Assembly (NCBI RefSeq): GCF_017488845.2
Contig: NZ_CP083371.1
Span: 1,240,001-1,304,000 of the forward strand
DNA: 64,000 nucleotides
Direction: 5' to 3'
Source of the DNA: Ensifer canadensis
GTDB taxonomy: Bacteria > Pseudomonadota > Alphaproteobacteria > Rhizobiales > Rhizobiaceae
A program made the translations under genes and the position numbers. Under the pieces are notes generated by a model. The model saw nothing but the letters and a program-made list of their open reading frames with translations. It did not search any database and was not told the DNA's origin. This document shows positions 54,469-62,905 of this stretch, in pieces; the stretch's first letter is position 1; every line of letters begins with the position of its first letter.

Positions 54469-55500
54469 CTATTGCTTGCGTGGCCAGGTATCCGCGAGCC
54501 GATAGCCTGATGGCCACGGATCGGCCGGGTCGAGCATCACCTGATGCGTACCGGTCACCCAGGCACGGCCGGAGATTTCCGGGACGACGGCCGGGCGCCC
54601 GCCAACGGTGGTTTCGCCGACGATACGGCAATCGAACGTCGAGTCGACAATCGAGTGGCCAACAAAACGCTGGCCGACCTTGATCTGGCCGCGCGCGTGA
54701 AGCACCGCCATCCGCGCGGAGCAGCCGGTGCCGGTCGGCGACCGGTCGAGCTTTGCCGGCTGGATCACCACTGTGTTGCGTCCGTGCAGGACGCCATCGC
54801 GCTCTTCCACCGGCAGCGTCAGCTGGCAGAACGAGATATGTGCCCATTCCGGGTTTTCCGGATGCGCGAAGCCGAGCTGCTCGTTGGCGGCACGGGTGAT
54901 CTTGATCCCGGTCTCGGCAAGCTCTCGCGCCTCATCCGGCGTCACGGAGAAGCCGAGCATGCGAGCATCGGTGATGACGAAGCTGTCGCCGCCATAGGCG
55001 GTGTCGACGGTGAGTGTGCCGAGCCCTTCCACCTCGATCTTGGCATCGAGCTTGCCGGCAAAGGACGGGACGTTGGTGACGGTGATGCGCTCGGCCTTGC
55101 CGTTGCGGCAGGTGGCAACGACATCGACGAGCCCGCCGGGCGCCTCCAGCACCATTCTCGTCTCCGGCTCCTGCATCGGCACGATGCCGCTGTCGAGCAG
55201 GACGGTCGAAACGCAGATCGAGTTGGACCCGGACATCGGCGGCGTGTCTTCAGGCTCCATGATGATGAAGCCCATGGTCGCGCGTGGATCCTTTGGCGGC
55301 ACCAGCAGGTTGATGTGGCGGAAAACACCGCCACGCGGTTCGTTGAGCACAAAATTGCGCAGGGTCTGATCCTCGGCGATGAAGCGTCGCTGCTCCCACA
55401 GCGTCTTGCCCGGCGGTGGCGCAACGCCGCCGACGATGACATCGCCGACTTCACCCTCCGCATGGCAGGAAACAATATGAATGACCTTGCTGCTGCGCAT
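54469..55500 (-). CDS. Proline racemase superfamily enzyme (hydroxyproline epimerase / trans-3-hydroxyproline dehydratase type)
   Basis: A 343-residue protein of the proline racemase superfamily. The N-terminal [19 protein letters not shown] and the [20 protein letters not shown] motif (C260) are typical. At the first catalytic position it has Ser90 ([11 protein letters not shown]) in place of the Cys of canonical proline racemase and 4-hydroxyproline 2-epimerase. Ser/Cys members are reported to include hydroxyproline epimerases and trans-3-hydroxy-L-proline dehydratases, so the reaction stays open between these. Start is the ATG at 55500; the frame continues upstream without family similarity. 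The ATTGGATCCAAT operator 138 bp upstream is shared with the peptide importer. Confidence 0.88.
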   Translation of the reverse strand: MRSSKVIHIVSCHAEGEVGDVIVGGVAPPPGKTLWEQRRFIAEDQTLRNFVLNEPRGGVFRHINLLVPPKDPRATMGFIIMEPEDTPPMSGSNSICVSTVLLDSGIVPMQEPETRMVLEAPGGLVDVVATCRNGKAERITVTNVPSFAGKLDAKIEVEGLGTLTVDTAYGGDSFVITDARMLGFSVTPDEARELAETGIKITRAANEQLGFAHPENPEWAHISFCQLTLPVEERDGVLHGRNTVVIQPAKLDRSPTGTGCSARMAVLHARGQIKVGQRFVGHSIVDSTFDCRIVGETTVGGRPAVVPEISGRAWVTGTHQVMLDPADPWPSGYRLADTWPRKQ

Positions 55501-55635
55501 CTCTCGCCTCCACGCGATGCATGCGGACCGCATCCACATGCCATGCCTTGATATCTGTACGCCGACACTCGGGAGACTGGCTCTCTTTTCAGTGACCAAA
55601 CGGCCGCCGCAGCCGACGTGGGACCAGTAATAGAA

Positions 55636-55651
55636 ATATTGGATCCAATAT
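55636..55651. promoter_or_regulatory. Operator palindrome ATATTGGATCCAATAT
   Basis: A perfect 16-bp palindrome upstream of the leftward proline-racemase-family gene. Its 12-bp core is identical to that at 53669-53680. Flanking DNA is AT-rich, as expected of a promoter. Confidence 0.65.
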
Positions 55652-56120
55652 ACAATCTGAAATATACGATTTTTTGCGCAAAGCCGCGATGCTGAAAGCA
55701 ACGAACTCTGCCGCACGGGCGAACCGGCGCCCAAACACCGGCAATCGTTGGGTTTTATCGTGCGCGCGATTACGAGCCGAAATGCCGACCAGACTGGCAT
55801 TTCGAAGGCACTGGGAGGATTGCCGACCATCCTACCCAGCGGTCATATGGATTTCGAGGGTGTCGGATGGAGCAAGCAGTTGCTGATTAGATCCGATGCA
55901 TCGAAGGCCACGCATTGACCAATCTGAGGAGGCGACCAGCGAGCCCTCCCGCAATGAGGCTCGGCGTCATGCTGTCAGACGAATACCAGACGTCAGGTGA
56001 TCAGCTGAAACCGACAGGAAGAGGCCGGCGTCTACCGTCCTGAAAAGAAAATCTCGAGATCTCGCCTCCGCCAGGGAATGCAGAAGCCCGGCCGATCGCT
56101 GTGAGGAAGATATTCACGGA
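55652..56120. other. Intergenic, no convincing gene
   Basis: No gene is supported. One rightward frame is open from about 55655 to the TGA at 55916-55918 without ATG; its end ([19 protein letters not shown], then WSKQLLIRSD) reads protein-like and might be a fossil of a lost gene, but I cannot name the family. The rest shows no promoter or repeat I trust. Confidence 0.3.
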
Positions 56121-56624
56121 ATGCGGAGTAGATCTGGAGTCGGAACTCTCAGTCGGAGCAGGCGAAAATTGTGTAACGTCTCATTGACCTCGCTACGGGC
56201 TGGAAATCGGGAGCGTCTGTCCCGTTCACTCGTCAACCCATGCAATCGAACCTTCCGAACACCCGGTCTTGTCGCGGGACGTAGGACGACGTTCCTTCGA
56301 GCGCCCGTTTACGCTGCCGTTATCGGGGCCGCGTTCGCCTTCAATGGAGTCGCGACAGCGAACGAGCCTTGCAGCGGCAGAAAGGGAGGTGTCAATCACT
56401 GCCAAGGGTCGACGTTTATATGCAACGATGGTTCGGTGAGCGGCAGCAAAAAAGATTGCCGATCTTACATGGGTGGCGCATCGCTAATGGGATCGGCTAC
56501 TTCAGAGATGGCACCAACAGCGACCGGAAGCTGCCCCTGCGCCAGCGGTACTTATTGCATCGGTCCGCGTGGCGGGCACTTCTGCATTACGGATGACGGC
56601 TCAAAAAGTTATTTAAAGAAGTAG
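56121..56624 (+). CDS. Small cysteine-rich secreted protein (start uncertain)
   Basis: The C-terminal 75 residues look like a known rhizobial type of small exported protein: EPCSGRKGGVNHC, ICNDGSVSGSKKDC, then CPCASGTYCIGPRGGHFC and the end SKSYLKK, with eight cysteines that could form disulfides. A hydrophobic stretch (VYAAVIGAAFAFNGVATA) just before is a likely signal peptide with cleavage near ATANEP. The region before it (from ATG 56121) is Arg/Ser-rich and unlike a normal leader; TTG codons at 56169 or 56184 are alternatives, or the true 5' end has been lost. Function unknown. Confidence 0.5.
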   Translation: MRSRSGVGTLSRSRRKLCNVSLTSLRAGNRERLSRSLVNPCNRTFRTPGLVAGRRTTFLRAPVYAAVIGAAFAFNGVATANEPCSGRKGGVNHCQGSTFICNDGSVSGSKKDCRSYMGGASLMGSATSEMAPTATGSCPCASGTYCIGPRGGHFCITDDGSKSYLKK

Positions 56625-57376
56625 TTTGCTTGATGGGGTTCTGGCCATCTCGCTTATGCGCAAATCTAATGGGACCCTTCGTGCGTCCCTACCTGCTTCC
56701 CGATTGCGCGATTGCATATGCCTGAAAAGTCGTTTCCGACTACTGGGTCTCCGTTTCCACGGCGCCTGACTCGATTATGCCCATGGCTAGGCCGAGTTCA
56801 ACCATGGTTTTCATGTGGCCGAGCGTTACCTCATCGTACCGCAGGGCCATTTGGCTTCGCAGTTCGGATCAACCTATGTGTAACCTAAAGCTCGACAGAG
56901 CGGTCTAAGGAATTCTCCCGAAACATCGCGGCTCCGCCGTGCCGCTTCGCGTCGTCGGTAGAAAGCGCTGACAGGTTCGCGCGATTTCTCCGGACATACG
57001 TTGGTACATCTATCATCGCGTCCCGGGTGCCGTTATCTGTTGGCATACGCACTCTGTTCTCGGGACGCACTCACTGGCAGTGGCACGTCCCGGAGGAACA
57101 GGTGCGACACTTCTACGAGCGAGCCCGCATGCTGCCGAATATAATGGATATCGCGCGCTCATCTCGTCGGTCACAAGATGAACCAACTCAAGTAGACGAT
57201 GATGGGACTTGATCAAACCATTAACTTCCCTGTTCAGATCATAGACTGGCCGCGGTCCTCCAGATCGCGACGCTTTCCGATTGAAGTGATGCACCGTCTT
57301 CGCACAGTTGCTCGCGTTCCGATTCTGGGGCCGTCCTTCCAGCCAACGAATAGCAGATTACGTCAGCAATCTTTCC
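56625..57376. other. Intergenic, gene-poor
   Basis: No gene is well supported in these 750 bp. A leftward 36-codon frame (56740-56850), beginning MALRYDEVTLGHMKTMVELG and ending at TAG, has a protein-like composition and may be the tail of a lost gene; family not recognised. The remaining sequence shows no consistent coding frame. Confidence 0.3.
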
Positions 57377-58171
57377 TCAACCCCCAAGCCGCGGCACCCA
57401 TATCGCCGACTGCTCGTCCCCATGCGCGCTTGCCATCCCGTCCATCACGCATGCCCCCACCCAGGCGCATACGACAGCATCCAATGCATCCTCGAAGGCC
57501 TTCATCTCGTATCTCCGAGCGGTGACCGATTGCAATGTCAATGCCGCCGCAACGCCTCGGATCCGAGCATCCAGAAGTCCGACGATCTGGCTCCAGACCT
57601 CGACAAGCTTCTCCAGTCGCGCGCCTGGAGCCACTTCCGGCCAGTATTTTCTCACCTTCGAAGCCTTGTACGGTAGCCTTCGCTCTGCGTCCGCCAATTC
57701 GATAAGCGCCGGGTGCGGGTAGACCTCGATGAGGACGCGCCCGGCAGGATCCTCGACAGCCAGCGGATATCCGATGTCGTTGAACCCGATCCGGAGTTCG
57801 TCACTGAGCTTGCCCGGGCGGGTCACGCTCGGAGTGTGAGTGCTCGCATGTCTCGCGCCATACAAGGACGAAATCATATTGTCCGATGCCCTCCGTCCGG
57901 TGATCGGTGTCATTGATAGCGGCATGTCGATTGCCACGAGATCGACAGGGGTGCCGACCTTGTCGCTGGCGGCCTCAATGATGGCAGTCGCATCAGGCAG
58001 CGATCCCCGATGCCGCAGGATCGGAACGCCGCCAAGGTCGGGCTGCAGGAAGGCAGAATAAGAAGCTGCAACCTCGACCAACTGCCAGCCGGAGCCGTCG
58101 TTGGCGATCAACGCGACCCCGCTGGGCTCGCGTTCGGTCCAAGCTGCGTCGATCCCCAGAACTGATCTCAT
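57377..58171 (-). CDS. DUF429 domain-containing protein
   Basis: A 264-residue protein starting MRSVLGIDAAWTEREPSGVA, the DUF429 opening with an RNase-H-like GIDAAW strand. Other landmarks: DLVAIDMPLS (about 77-86), RPGKLSDELR-like segment, RVLIEVYPHPALIEL and the C-terminal FEDALDAVVCAWVGACVMDG, all with conserved acidic residues. The fold suggests a nuclease or phosphotransferase, but the function is unknown. It stands alone. Codon use looks intact, so this is one of the few whole genes in the decaying zone. Confidence 0.85.
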   Translation of the reverse strand: MRSVLGIDAAWTEREPSGVALIANDGSGWQLVEVAASYSAFLQPDLGGVPILRHRGSLPDATAIIEAASDKVGTPVDLVAIDMPLSMTPITGRRASDNMISSLYGARHASTHTPSVTRPGKLSDELRIGFNDIGYPLAVEDPAGRVLIEVYPHPALIELADAERRLPYKASKVRKYWPEVAPGARLEKLVEVWSQIVGLLDARIRGVAAALTLQSVTARRYEMKAFEDALDAVVCAWVGACVMDGMASAHGDEQSAIWVPRLGG

Positions 58172-58180
58172 TTCGTCTCC

Positions 58181-58489
58181 GTGCGGTTACGCTTTCTAGT
58201 GACTTTCCTCCAAACTGTTGCAAAGACAACCGAAGAAGAGCCGCATTCCGTGGGAAATTGGGAAGACACCCGTGGCCTTGTTCTGGCGAGGGATGAATAC
58301 AAATGCGTCTCGTGCGCGGCAAAAGTAAAGTCCCGCGATGCCGACGTGCATCATCTCCTTCCGAGATCGATGGGCGGGTCCGACGAGCTATCGAACCTCG
58401 TCACCCGAAAACGGGGGTTCAGGCACGCGAAAGTATGGGTTTTGCTGGCACTCGGTGCATGGCTATCCGCCCTTATTCTCGCCTCGTGA
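58181..58489 (+). pseudogene. HNH endonuclease remnant
   Basis: The frame contains NWEDTRGLVLARDEYKC, VSCAAKVKSRDADVHHLLP and RSMGGSDELSNLVT, i.e. the first Cys pair and the H-N part of an HNH nuclease. After NLVT the expected C-x-x-C-H end is missing and the frame becomes unrelated hydrophobic sequence to the stop at 58489. So the domain is broken within its metal site. Possibly the tail of a larger HNH or helicase gene whose flanks are lost. Confidence 0.55.
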
Positions 58490-58956
58490 GACCGTAAGCG
58501 GCCCTCGCTGGCAGCCAGGGCTCGGGGCGAAGCCTGAAAGCTTAATACACAGGGAACTCACCCGCCATTTCCGGCGTTATCGGGGCCGGAGGTACGACCC
58601 CAGCAAATCGTTGATCAAAAGCTCAACACGCAGCCACCCAGACCCGTATTCGATGTTGTAGAACATTGCATCCGACGCAGTATAAGCAGCAAGGAACAGG
58701 TCAGGCTCCTATCCCGGTTAGGGAAGTGTGCGAGCAGGTATGGGCTGGAACCAACGCCCCGCCCCAACGACCTCGCTTTCGTGAGCGGTGGCTGCGGTAC
58801 GGTTTGTCTGGCGGCGGCTCTCTTCTCTGACTTAAACAACCGAGCTTCGTGCCGTTCCGTTTGGCGTTGGCAACAGGCGGTAAGACCTCGGTTCATTGCA
58901 TACATGATGCGCTGCATCGCACGGCGGATAGCCACTTTGAGAACAATGGAGACGAC
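58490..58956. other. Intergenic, nothing clearly functional
   Basis: No gene is supported. A GGAAC-N17-CGTT match (58553-58578) resembles an EcfG promoter, but the next gene starts 380 bp away and about one such match is expected by chance in a window of this size. Confidence 0.3.
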
Positions 58957-59253
58957 GTGGCACACCTCATCGAGATACTCGTTCCTGTTCCGGATGATGA
59001 TACCCGCACAATACTCGAGGGTATGCGGCAAGAGCTAACGGCGACCTTCGGCGGAGTGACAATGCATGTGACGGCGCCAGCTGAAGGGCTGTGGCAATCG
59101 GGCGGCGGCGTGGAACGGGACCGCATCGTCATCGTCGAGGTGATGGCCCAAGAACTAGACCGTGTTTGGTGGGGGACTTATCGAAAGGAACTCGAGGCTC
59201 GACTGCACCAGGATGAGATCATCATCCGTTCAATTATGATAGAACGGCTCTAG
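58957..59253 (+). CDS. Conserved hypothetical protein (98 aa)
   Basis: A small soluble protein: VAHLIEILVPVPDDDTRTIL, the conserved-looking block FGGVTMHVTAPAEGLWQSG, then VIVEVMAQELDRVWWGTYRK and EIIIRSIMIERL. I recognise this as a family of short uncharacterised proteins common in rhizobia and Bradyrhizobium, with a ferredoxin-like alternation of strands and helices. GTG start with GGAG upstream. No operon partner; the next gene is a broken esterase. Function unknown. Confidence 0.68.
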   Translation: MAHLIEILVPVPDDDTRTILEGMRQELTATFGGVTMHVTAPAEGLWQSGGGVERDRIVIVEVMAQELDRVWWGTYRKELEARLHQDEIIIRSIMIERL

Positions 59254-59459
59254 CTCTGATGGGACCATTCCCAATCCCGTCTCACGCACGCATCATGGAG
59301 CATGACAAGTTGCACGCGTTGCGAGTGTGGCAAGCGGGCAGGCCCTATTTTGGCACCCTCCGATCTATCACCGGACGAAGATCTATTGTGCGGTGCAGCA
59401 ACCTTATCGCCGCCCGAGGGTTAAGTATATCCGCCAGCCTGACGCGTCCTTGGAGCACC

Positions 59460-59894
59460 CATGAGATCTCCGATACTCTCGAACGCCTAGCACGAATGCG
59501 CACGGTCAAAGCCGGTGACCACACCACCTCGATCCTTCGGAAACTCGACCATTTCGGGGACAATCCCGGGGCTCTGGCGGCCTGGCAATACGCGCCAGCC
59601 CAGCTCCCCTCTTCGCCAGCCCTTGTGGTCGTGCTGCACGGCTGCACGCAGACAGCCGCAGGTTACGACGCCGGCTCCGGCTGGTCCGCATTGGCCGAGG
59701 ACTACGGTTTCGTGGTTCTCTTTCCCGAACAGGTCCGGCAGAATAACGCAAACCTGTGTTTCAACTGGTTCGACATTGCCGATACGCGTCGCGATCAGGG
59801 CGAGGCGATGTCCATCCGGCAGATGATCGCTGCGATGGTGGCAAAGTATGATGTCGATGAACAGCGAATCTATATCACCGGCCTCTCGCCGTAG
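59460..59894 (+). pseudogene. PHB-depolymerase-type esterase, 3'-truncated
   Basis: The frame matches the N-terminal part of secreted/intracellular PHB-depolymerase-like esterases: ISDTLERLARMR, VVVLHGCTQTAAGYDAGSGW, LFPEQVRQNNANLCFNWFD, then RRDQGEAMSIRQMIAAM and ends YITGLSP-stop. The family continues G-L-S-A-G-G-A-M, where the Ser is the catalytic nucleophile, so the gene breaks exactly at the nucleophile elbow and the rest (about 200 residues) is absent. The first Met retained is at 59496. Clear gene loss by deletion or rearrangement. Confidence 0.75.
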
Positions 59895-60079
59895 CTCATT
59901 TTTGTTTTCGCCAACCCGAGCCTGACGTCCTTCCCGACGAGATCGAACCCGGATGAACTGCTTCCAGTCTAACAGCTCCGTTGCCGAGCATACGAAGTCG
60001 GTCCACGCGAACAGTGTCTAGCCGGGAGGCCAGCCCGCCGCTCATGGTCGCGGCGCTCCGGCAAGCGCGAATCGTTATC

Positions 60080-60154
60080 TCAGGACAGTCCAAAGAATGA
60101 CAAAATAACGACGACAATGACAACGAGGCCGACGAGATAGATGATCTGGTTCAT
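60080..60154 (-). CDS. 24-aa hydrophobic membrane peptide
   Basis: A tiny leftward gene: MNQIIYLVGLVVIVVVILSF followed by FGLS and TGA. It is a single membrane helix. AGGAGTGATGAA gives an excellent ribosome-binding site. Nearly identical peptides are common in rhizobia, often near stress genes. A GGAAC-N17-TGTT element (60182-60207) sits 28 bp upstream. Function unknown. Confidence 0.7.
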   Translation of the reverse strand: MNQIIYLVGLVVIVVVILSFFGLS

Positions 60155-60181
60155 TTCATCACTCCTTGTGTGTGCCCAGGA

Positions 60182-60207
60182 AACAGCGCGATAGCCCATT
60201 GTGTTCC
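60182..60207 (-). promoter_or_regulatory. EcfG-like promoter for the 24-aa peptide gene
   Basis: On the reverse strand GGAAC (60207-60203), 17-bp spacer and TGTT (60185-60182) resemble the alphaproteobacterial general-stress sigma factor consensus GGAAC-N16/17-CGTT, with one mismatch. Distance to the start codon is suitable. Confidence 0.45.
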
Positions 60208-60677
60208 GATCGGAGCGGTGCGTCCGTAACGCTCGCTAGGGAGTCGGGCGAGCCGTCGGGCGGCGTCGATCGACTTTCTACTCCGGTCAATACAGTCGGT
60301 TGATGTTTGTGAATGGGCACATTCGCTGCGAGAGGAAGGCCGGACGACCCGCCGTTAACATGGCAGCCATAGCCCTCCCCGCGCCGCCTCAACCACACCA
60401 GCAGCTGTGAGCAGTCAGATAATGCACGGAGCGTCTATGCTTTCGTACCTTGGTCAATATAATCGTGATCGACGGGTGTTGTCGGTCGCCGAGCCACTGA
60501 GATCGTAAGAGAAGAGTACGTCATCGTGCGCATAAGCTGTCCCAACCGGGTGGTATGAAGGCGGGCTCCAATATGGGTCCTGAAGAATCTTTGTCTCATT
60601 CGACCGCACAATGAACGACAGGCTCGCTGTTCGAACTCCCGCCGCTACGCTGTTTTGAGTTGGAACATCTGCGGAAC
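60208..60677. other. Intergenic, nothing clearly functional
   Basis: About 470 bp without a supported gene. A leftward frame (60454 onward) gives SFIVRSNETKILQDPYWSPP and a few more residues that read protein-like, but it is continuous with the antisense of the gene at 60743 and I cannot name a family. Confidence 0.3.
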
Positions 60678-60702
60678 GGAACAAGCGATGTCGGATGGCG
60701 TT
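60678..60702 (+). promoter_or_regulatory. EcfG-type (general stress) promoter
   Basis: GGAAC (60678-60682), 16-bp spacer, CGTT (60699-60702): an exact match to the alphaproteobacterial EcfG consensus. It ends 40 bp before the ATG of the PhnA-like gene. Confidence 0.75.
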
Positions 60703-60742
60703 TAAGCCTTTAATCACGCTCCCGTGAGCCAAAGGAAAAGCC

Positions 60743-61645
60743 ATGACCGAACCTGTCTCGATCCATCCCGGCGCCATCGGCGATCCGTCTGCCACAACGC
60801 TGTTCAACAAGATTTCGTGGGGTTCGATTTTCGCGGGCGTTGCGATGGCACTTGCTGTCCAGTTTCTCTTGAACCTATTGGGCGTCGGTATCGGCGCGGC
60901 GGTCCTTGATCCCGCAACGCCCGACAACCCCGAAGCAACCACCTTCTCGATCATGGGCGGCATATGGTTTGTCGTCGCTGGCATCATCGCTTCATTTGTC
61001 GGCGGATATATCGCAAGTCGCCTTTCCGGTCGTCCGAGCAATACGACTGGCGGCTACCACGGCTTGACGACCTGGGCAGTCACCACTCTCGTCGTGCTCT
61101 ATCTACTGACGACCTCAGTCGGTGCGCTGGTGGGCGGCGCCTTCAGCGGGTTGTCGAGCGTGGTGGGCGGCGTGGGACAGACAGCTGCCACGGCAGCGAC
61201 CGCGGCAGTTCCCGCCCTTGCCAATTCTGCCAACCCCATGGCCGGGATAGAACAACAAATTCGGGGGTCGACCGGCAACGATCCCAAAGCCCTGCAGGAT
61301 GCGGCAGTCGCCGCTGTGCAGGCTGCTGTGACGGGTGACGAAGCGACCGCCGAAGATGCTCGCGTTAAAGCGGCCGATGCCGTTGCGAAGGCACAGGGCA
61401 TTCCTGCCGATCAGGCGCGCGCGCAGGTCGACCAATACGAAAAGGCATATCGAGAAAACGTCGCAGCTGCCAAGCAACAGGCCCTGGAGGCGGCCGAAGC
61501 CACAGCCACAGCAATCTCCGCCGGGGCCATCCTCGGCTTCCTCGCGCTCGTGCTTGGTGCCGTCGCAGCCTGGTTCGGAGGCGTCAGCGGAACGAAGCAT
61601 ACCCTCCTGCTCTCCGGCCCAGCAGCAACCCGCCCTCGTGTTTAA
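60743..61645 (+). CDS. PhnA-like membrane protein
   Basis: A 300-residue protein of the rhizobial type annotated PhnA-like. Hydrophobic segments: around FAGVAMALAVQFLLNLLGVG (about 30-50), GGIWFVVAGIIASFVGGYIA, TTWAVTTLVVLYLLTTSVGA, and a last one near the C-terminus (ISAGAILGFLALVLGAVAAW). Between the third and last lies an Ala/Gln/Asp-rich soluble stretch of about 110 residues, likely helical (ADAVAKAQGIPADQARAQVD). Driven by an exact EcfG promoter, it belongs to the general stress response. Function is unknown; the name does not imply phosphonate use. Confidence 0.82.
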   Translation: MTEPVSIHPGAIGDPSATTLFNKISWGSIFAGVAMALAVQFLLNLLGVGIGAAVLDPATPDNPEATTFSIMGGIWFVVAGIIASFVGGYIASRLSGRPSNTTGGYHGLTTWAVTTLVVLYLLTTSVGALVGGAFSGLSSVVGGVGQTAATAATAAVPALANSANPMAGIEQQIRGSTGNDPKALQDAAVAAVQAAVTGDEATAEDARVKAADAVAKAQGIPADQARAQVDQYEKAYRENVAAAKQQALEAAEATATAISAGAILGFLALVLGAVAAWFGGVSGTKHTLLLSGPAATRPRV

Positions 61646-61653
61646 CCAACTCC

Positions 61654-61681
61654 GGCCACCGGAGTTCGGTGGTCGGGTTTT
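61654..61681 (+). terminator. Rho-independent terminator after PhnA-like gene
   Basis: GGCCACCG (61654-61661) pairs with CGGTGGTC (61667-61674; one G-U), 5-nt loop, then GGGTTTT. It sits in the 54-bp gap before the yciE-like pseudogene and would reduce transcription into it. Confidence 0.6.
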
Positions 61682-61699
61682 ACCACCATGGAGCCCATC

Positions 61700-62195
61700 A
61701 TGGCCGACAGAAAGAAACTCGCCGACCTTTTCCACGATACACTGAAGGACGTGTACTTCGCCGAAAAGAAGATCGTCGCTACCCTGCCCAAAATGCAGGA
61801 GGCTGCCATTAGCCAGCAACTCAAGGACGCCTTCACCAAGGCACCTTGGCGAAACGAAGGTCCATGTCGAACGCCTTGAGCAGGTGTTCGAGATGATCGG
61901 CAAGAAACCTGAAGCAAAGACCTGCAACGCCATTCTTGGAATTACCGAGGAAGGTGAGGAGGTCATGAAAGACTACGAGGGCTCGCCTGCCCTAGATGCC
62001 GGGCTGCTTGCTGCGGCACAGGCCGTCGAACATTACGAGATGTCCCGCTACGGCACGCTGAGAACATGGGCGCTCGAACTGGGCTACAACGAAGCCGCGG
62101 GGCACCTGCAGTCGACACTTGACTAAGAGCAGGCCACCGATCTCACGCTCACGGCGATCGCCACGTCTTTCGTAAACCAGAAGGCAGAAGCCTAA
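61700..62195 (+). pseudogene. YciE/YciF-type (DUF892) ferritin-like gene, frameshifted and with a nonsense codon
   Basis: Frame 1 gives MADRKKLADLFHDTLKDVYF, AEKKIVATLPKMQEAAISQQ and FTKAPWRNEG, then a stop. Removing one G from the GG at 61840-61841 restores FTKHLGETKVHVERLEQVF and joins frame 2, which reads on to AGHLQSTLD. There a TAA (62124-62126) interrupts; beyond it the same frame continues EQATDLTLTAIATSFVNQKA to a second stop at 62195. The intact family is about 165 residues with a four-helix ferritin-like fold linked to stress. So one insertion and one nonsense mutation have disabled it. Confidence 0.85.
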
Positions 62196-62225
62196 GAGGC
62201 TTTCGCGACAAAGGAGGAGAAGCAC

Positions 62226-62774
62226 ATGGCAAGCACAGCACTGAAAGCCCTTCTCGGTGTCCTGGCGGTGGCGGGGTATCAGAACAGGGAGAAAATCGGG
62301 GAGCTTCTGCGAGGTCTGACGCAGAAACCACAAGGCGGATCAATTGACCAGCAGGAGGCGACAGGGGGATTGGGCGACCTCCTTGGCGGTCTGACCGGCG
62401 GCTCGGGTGGCCTCGGCGGACTTGGCGGCCTGCTCGGCGGCACAACGACAGGCGGCATGTTAGCGGGCGGTCTCGGCGATCTTCTCAAGCAGTTCCAGCA
62501 GAACGGACAAGGAGAGGCCGCCAAATCGTGGGTGCAAACCGGCCCAAACATTGAGATCGATGATCGTGAGTTGTCCGAAGCGCTCGGGCCGGAAGTTCTG
62601 GAGGATCTCTCCGCAAGGACCGGTCTGCCTCAAGAGGAGATTCTAAGCCGCCTCAGCCGTGATCTGCCAAAGGCCGTGGACGACCTCACACCCAATGGGG
62701 TCCTGCCTCAAGAGGACGAATTCTCGTTGGACGGCAGGCAAACCGTTCCGCCGCCAAAAACACAGATAATCTAG
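62226..62774 (+). CDS. DUF937/YidB family protein
   Basis: A 182-residue protein starting MASTALKALLGVLAVAGYQN. Residues about 45-80 are a glycine/leucine repeat (LGDLLGGLTGGSGGLGGLGG); the following part fits the YidB/DUF937 domain: NIEIDDRELSEALGPEVLED and SARTGLPQEEILSRLSRDLP. GGAGGAGAAGCAC provides a strong ribosome-binding site. It is the last gene of the stress cluster and ends before a hairpin. Function unknown. Confidence 0.82.
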   Translation: MASTALKALLGVLAVAGYQNREKIGELLRGLTQKPQGGSIDQQEATGGLGDLLGGLTGGSGGLGGLGGLLGGTTTGGMLAGGLGDLLKQFQQNGQGEAAKSWVQTGPNIEIDDRELSEALGPEVLEDLSARTGLPQEEILSRLSRDLPKAVDDLTPNGVLPQEDEFSLDGRQTVPPPKTQII

Positions 62775-62786
62775 TAGCAACAGAAC

Positions 62787-62818
62787 GCTTAAGGGCCGCC
62801 GCATAGCGGTCCTTAAGC
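62787..62818. terminator. Stem-loop after DUF937 gene
   Basis: GCTTAAGGGCCGC (62787-62799) pairs with GCGGTCCTTAAGC (62806-62818), 13 bp with one G-T pair, 6-nt loop. No U-run follows, but it lies 12 bp after the stop codon and is the likely end of the stress-cluster transcript. Confidence 0.65.
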
Positions 62819-62905
62819 ACTACCGACGGCGCTGGCCAGAAGGCATCCGCTGAACCTGTTCAAAAGGCGCCGTACCCACTCAGGAGGGGTCGCCGTGCGC
62901 ACCCT

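Noticed and set aside
58553..58578. GGAAC-N17-CGTT match as an EcfG promoter.
   Set aside because: No gene begins within 350 bp downstream, and roughly one match of this strength is expected by chance over both strands of the window.
58615..59031. A 138-codon leftward frame near the HNH remnant.
   Set aside because: No family resemblance, and it overlaps the better supported rightward gene at 58957.
60743..61645. Assigning phosphonate metabolism from the PhnA-like name.
   Set aside because: The protein is a multi-helix membrane protein without zinc-ribbon PhnA sequence, and no phosphonate genes are near.
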